DNA from: Globisporangium splendens | Taxonomy: Eukaryota; Oomycota; Peronosporomycetes; Pythiales; Pythiaceae | NCBI GenBank assembly: GCA_006386115.1 | Contig: VFIW01000018.1 | Location: 310,001 to 374,000 of the forward strand | DNA length: 64,000 nt | Direction: 5' to 3' | Part shown: positions 56,482 to 64,000 of the stretch, one piece after another | How the letters are laid out: every line of letters starts with the position of its first letter | How positions within the stretch are numbered: the first letter of the stretch is position 1 | The notes under the pieces: model-generated | Told to the model about the DNA's origin: nothing | The model's input: only the letters and a program-made list of their open reading frames with translations | The model's database searches: none | Made by a program: the position numbers and the translations under genes

Positions 56482-56874
56482 GCTCGCTGGTTTCAAATTG
56501 GATGTGCGCTCATGATGCAGGCTGCAATTTGATGTCTGTAAGGTTTTAGCCAATCGTTGACGTTTTATTCTAAAAATATAGCATGTTTTTAGTCAATCAA
56601 GCTCCATCTTTTGTCTCCATTTGAAGCAGAGGTGCAAATCACTCTCCATGTAGTCACTGCCGCATAATTGACACTGTATGTGGTGCTGGAAGTGACTACC
56701 AAGTATATCGCTCTCCGAAATTGTCTTCCAACTAAATAGTGCATTATTGTTACAATATATTCCAGAAAGGTGTCGACTACATGGAAAGCGTTTGTATCTT
56801 TCATTTCCCCTCCCCAAAATAGCTCCTCCTTTTCAACAGCATCATTGTCAAAAAGTCATTGAAGCGCTGGGGAA
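56482..56874. other. Intergenic, no gene seen
   Basis: 390 bp between the oxidase stop and the kinase ATG, AT-rich, with no supported coding frame. Confidence 0.6.
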
Positions 56875-58624
56875 ATGGAGGGCGTGACGCTCAAGAACTG
56901 GCGCCTGGGCAAGAAAATCGGCTCGGGCGCATGCAGCGACGTGTACGCAGGTGCGTTGTCTACGTATCAGTGTCGTGTACTGCACGCTATATGCCCTATT
57001 GACTGTGCTTTTGCATGCTTCTTTCATGGATGGCAGTCGAGCCGATCAAACCGATCAGCTCGAGCAAAGGCACGCAGTTTGTGATGAAAGTGTCCCCGAT
57101 CCCGGAGATCCTGCCGTCCAAGGCGAAGAACAAGAAGCGCAAGAAAACGTCCGCGGAGCGCAATGCCGACGCGCTCTACGCCGAGCACCTGCTCTACCAA
57201 TCGTATCTGCGCGACCACCCGCGCGTGCCCAAGATCCCCGATGGCGCATACGGAGAAGACAAGGTAATGGTCACAGCAATGGAGCATAATGGTGGTGTTA
57301 GAGTAGTGCTTTGTGCTAACAGTGGCTTTTGGTGTAGGGATATCGCTTCCTGGTACTCGAGCGCCTCGGACGCACGCTTGAGACAGTGCTCCAAGAGGAA
57401 GGACCGATTCCGTCGGCGACCGCTGCGCGATTGGGTCTGGAACTGGTGCGTTTACTATTTATTTCAGCATGGAGAGCACCGTCAGTAGACATTGTGTGTA
57501 CCCGTATTGAACCCCCTTGTGTGTTGTTATTGCAGATTGATACGTTGAAGCACATGCACGTCAACAACATCGTCTACGTGGACGTCAAGCCGGAGAATTT
57601 CATGCTGGACGCAGATCGAGAGAACAAGGTACGGCGTCTTTGCCTCCATGCCATCCATTCCTTGCAAAGAACTGATCGATGTCTGCCAACTGCGTTTGTA
57701 GATCTATGTTGTGGATTTCGGTATTTCGGATCGATATGTGATGGCGACAGGAAAGCACAAGGAGCACAAAATGGGGAACATTGTTGGCACGCCGACGTTT
57801 CTCAGTCTGAATTGTCATGCTGGAGCGAGTAAGTGTATCGCTCTTGCTCACAGACGGAAGCAGTTGGAGGCAGAGTGTTAACTAATTGTGTGCTGCGAAT
57901 ATGTAGCTCCAAGCCGCCGAGACGATATTGAAGCGCTACTTTATGTGCTGTTGTACCTGATGCTGGGAAGCCTTCCGTGGCAAAAGGTGTTGAGTGATGC
58001 TGAGGGTGCCAAGCTGAAGAAAGCGACGTCCGTGGATCAGTTGTGCCAGACACTCCCACAAGAATGGAAACTCATGCTACAGAAGATCCGAGCATGCAAA
58101 TTCGATGAGAAACCGGATTACGACTTTTTCACGAAACAGTTTGTGAAGCTCGACGCCAAGCCCGGATCCTCGGATGCCTACAATTGGGGCGACAAGGCTT
58201 CGAAAAAGGTACATGCAAGCTTGCCAGTCTATGCAAAACTTAGACACAAAACAGCAAAAGAACTCAACGTCCATGTGAAAAATGATGGATACAGGATGCC
58301 GAGGCCGCTGACAAGAGTCCGACAACCAGTCCGCCAAAGAAGAAGACGAAGCAGGATCCAGTCCCAAGTACAGCAAATGGAAAAGTCAGGACGACGAGTG
58401 CAGCAGCAGCATCGAAGAGAGCTGGTAGCGCGAAGAAGGTTGCTGACAGCAAAGCCAAGGGTGAAGAGGATGATGATCCCGAAGTGGTGATGGAGGTCAC
58501 GGACGATCCTCGGCGTCGTCGGAAGGCTGCCCATCGTGCCGTCGCTGGTGCGGCAGCTGCGGATGCCGCGGCCAAGCTCGCTGAGAACCTCTCGACCCGC
58601 GTCCTGCGCTCTGCGCGGTCGTGA
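56875..58624 (+). CDS. VRK/CK1-like protein kinase with basic tail
   Basis: Seven exons, 56875-56950, 57037-57263, 57338-57445, 57536-57628, 57702-57828, 57907-58208, 58295-58624, 420 residues. KKIGSGACSDVYAG is the Gly loop, QFVMKVSPIPE carries the ATP Lys, and the alpha-C insertion is Lys-rich. The catalytic loop reads VYVDVKPENFM, with Tyr-Val in place of His-Arg but Asp, Lys and Asn kept. VVDFGISDRY is the DFG; GNIVGTPTFLSLNCHAG followed by TPSRRDDIEALLYVLLYL is the VRK/CK1 activation and F-helix pattern. The C-terminal 110 residues are Lys/Ala/Ser-rich, suggesting nuclear or chromatin contact as in VRKs. Substrates are unknown. Confidence 0.86.
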
Positions 58625-58883
58625 CCACTGCGAGGCTGCTGTCCTTACTGCAGTCTTCTTTCGCTCTGCATCATGCCACAAGCCAGCCCATTATTCAGCA
58701 TGCACATCTCCACCCATTCAACAATGTTTCCTCTTTAACCTGATTTTTCAACAAAAGAGCATTTCCGCTTTATGTACCTAGTGACTGTACGTCTGCTTCT
58801 TTATCCGAGTGTTGCACTTTTTTGAGTCGGCAATATGCGGTGAGCTACAGTACTTTCTCAGACAGCGACTCTTCGGATGCGGA

Positions 58884-64000
<5,117 letters not shown>

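Overview
The window is nuclear DNA of an oomycete (water mould, stramenopile). The clearest sign is a secreted protein that joins a Phytophthora-type transglutaminase elicitor to three fungal-type cellulose-binding (CBM1) plus PAN/Apple modules, the CBEL arrangement. Other signs are short GT-AG introns (mostly about 60-115 bp), compact genes of about 1-4 kb, a flagellar-type light chain and centrin/IQ-type proteins, and the standard genetic code. I cannot fix the genus. Both strands are used and no bacterial operon logic applies. I saw no transposon with a recognisable protein, no tRNA, no rRNA and no CRISPR.

Layout: 1-8.1 kb holds two tandem ABCC (MRP) exporters, the first cut by the window edge; their NBD-coding blocks are nearly identical while the DNA between has diverged. 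8.6-10.3 kb is a five-exon isoprenylcysteine-methylesterase-like hydrolase (+). 10.4-15.1 kb carries four minus-strand genes: a zinc finger/G-patch protein, an unrecognised 175-aa protein, an atypical kinase of the archaeal COG2112 type, and replication factor C subunit 3. 15.5-19.1 kb is the transglutaminase/CBEL fusion with a 36-bp minisatellite. 20.8-34.7 kb is one giant VPS13 lipid-transfer gene (14 exons, about 4,211 aa). It is followed by methionyl-tRNA synthetase (35.3-37.5 kb), a coiled-coil protein (38.0-41.0 kb), a decayed P-loop ORF (41.5-42.35 kb) and a PDZ-ankyrin-FYVE protein (42.5-44.9 kb). The 3' end of that last gene is duplicated in inverted orientation at 46.87-47.18 kb beside another relic ORF. 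After a gene-poor 2.1-kb stretch (47.56-49.69 kb) come an HAD-like protein, a Tctex1 dynein light chain, mitochondrial F1-ATPase delta, a small C2H2 protein, a peroxisomal glycolate-oxidase-type enzyme, a VRK/CK1-like kinase, and the 5' part of an LRR-IQ/Sfi1-like protein that runs off the right edge.

Most genes are housekeeping: membrane transport and lipid transfer, translation, DNA replication, respiration, peroxisomal oxidation, cilium. The accessory, host-interaction-flavoured parts are the transglutaminase/CBEL fusion and the P-loop relic with its flanking inverted duplication. Exon models were built by hand from frame, GT-AG sites and family expectation; coordinates are given so they can be tested.
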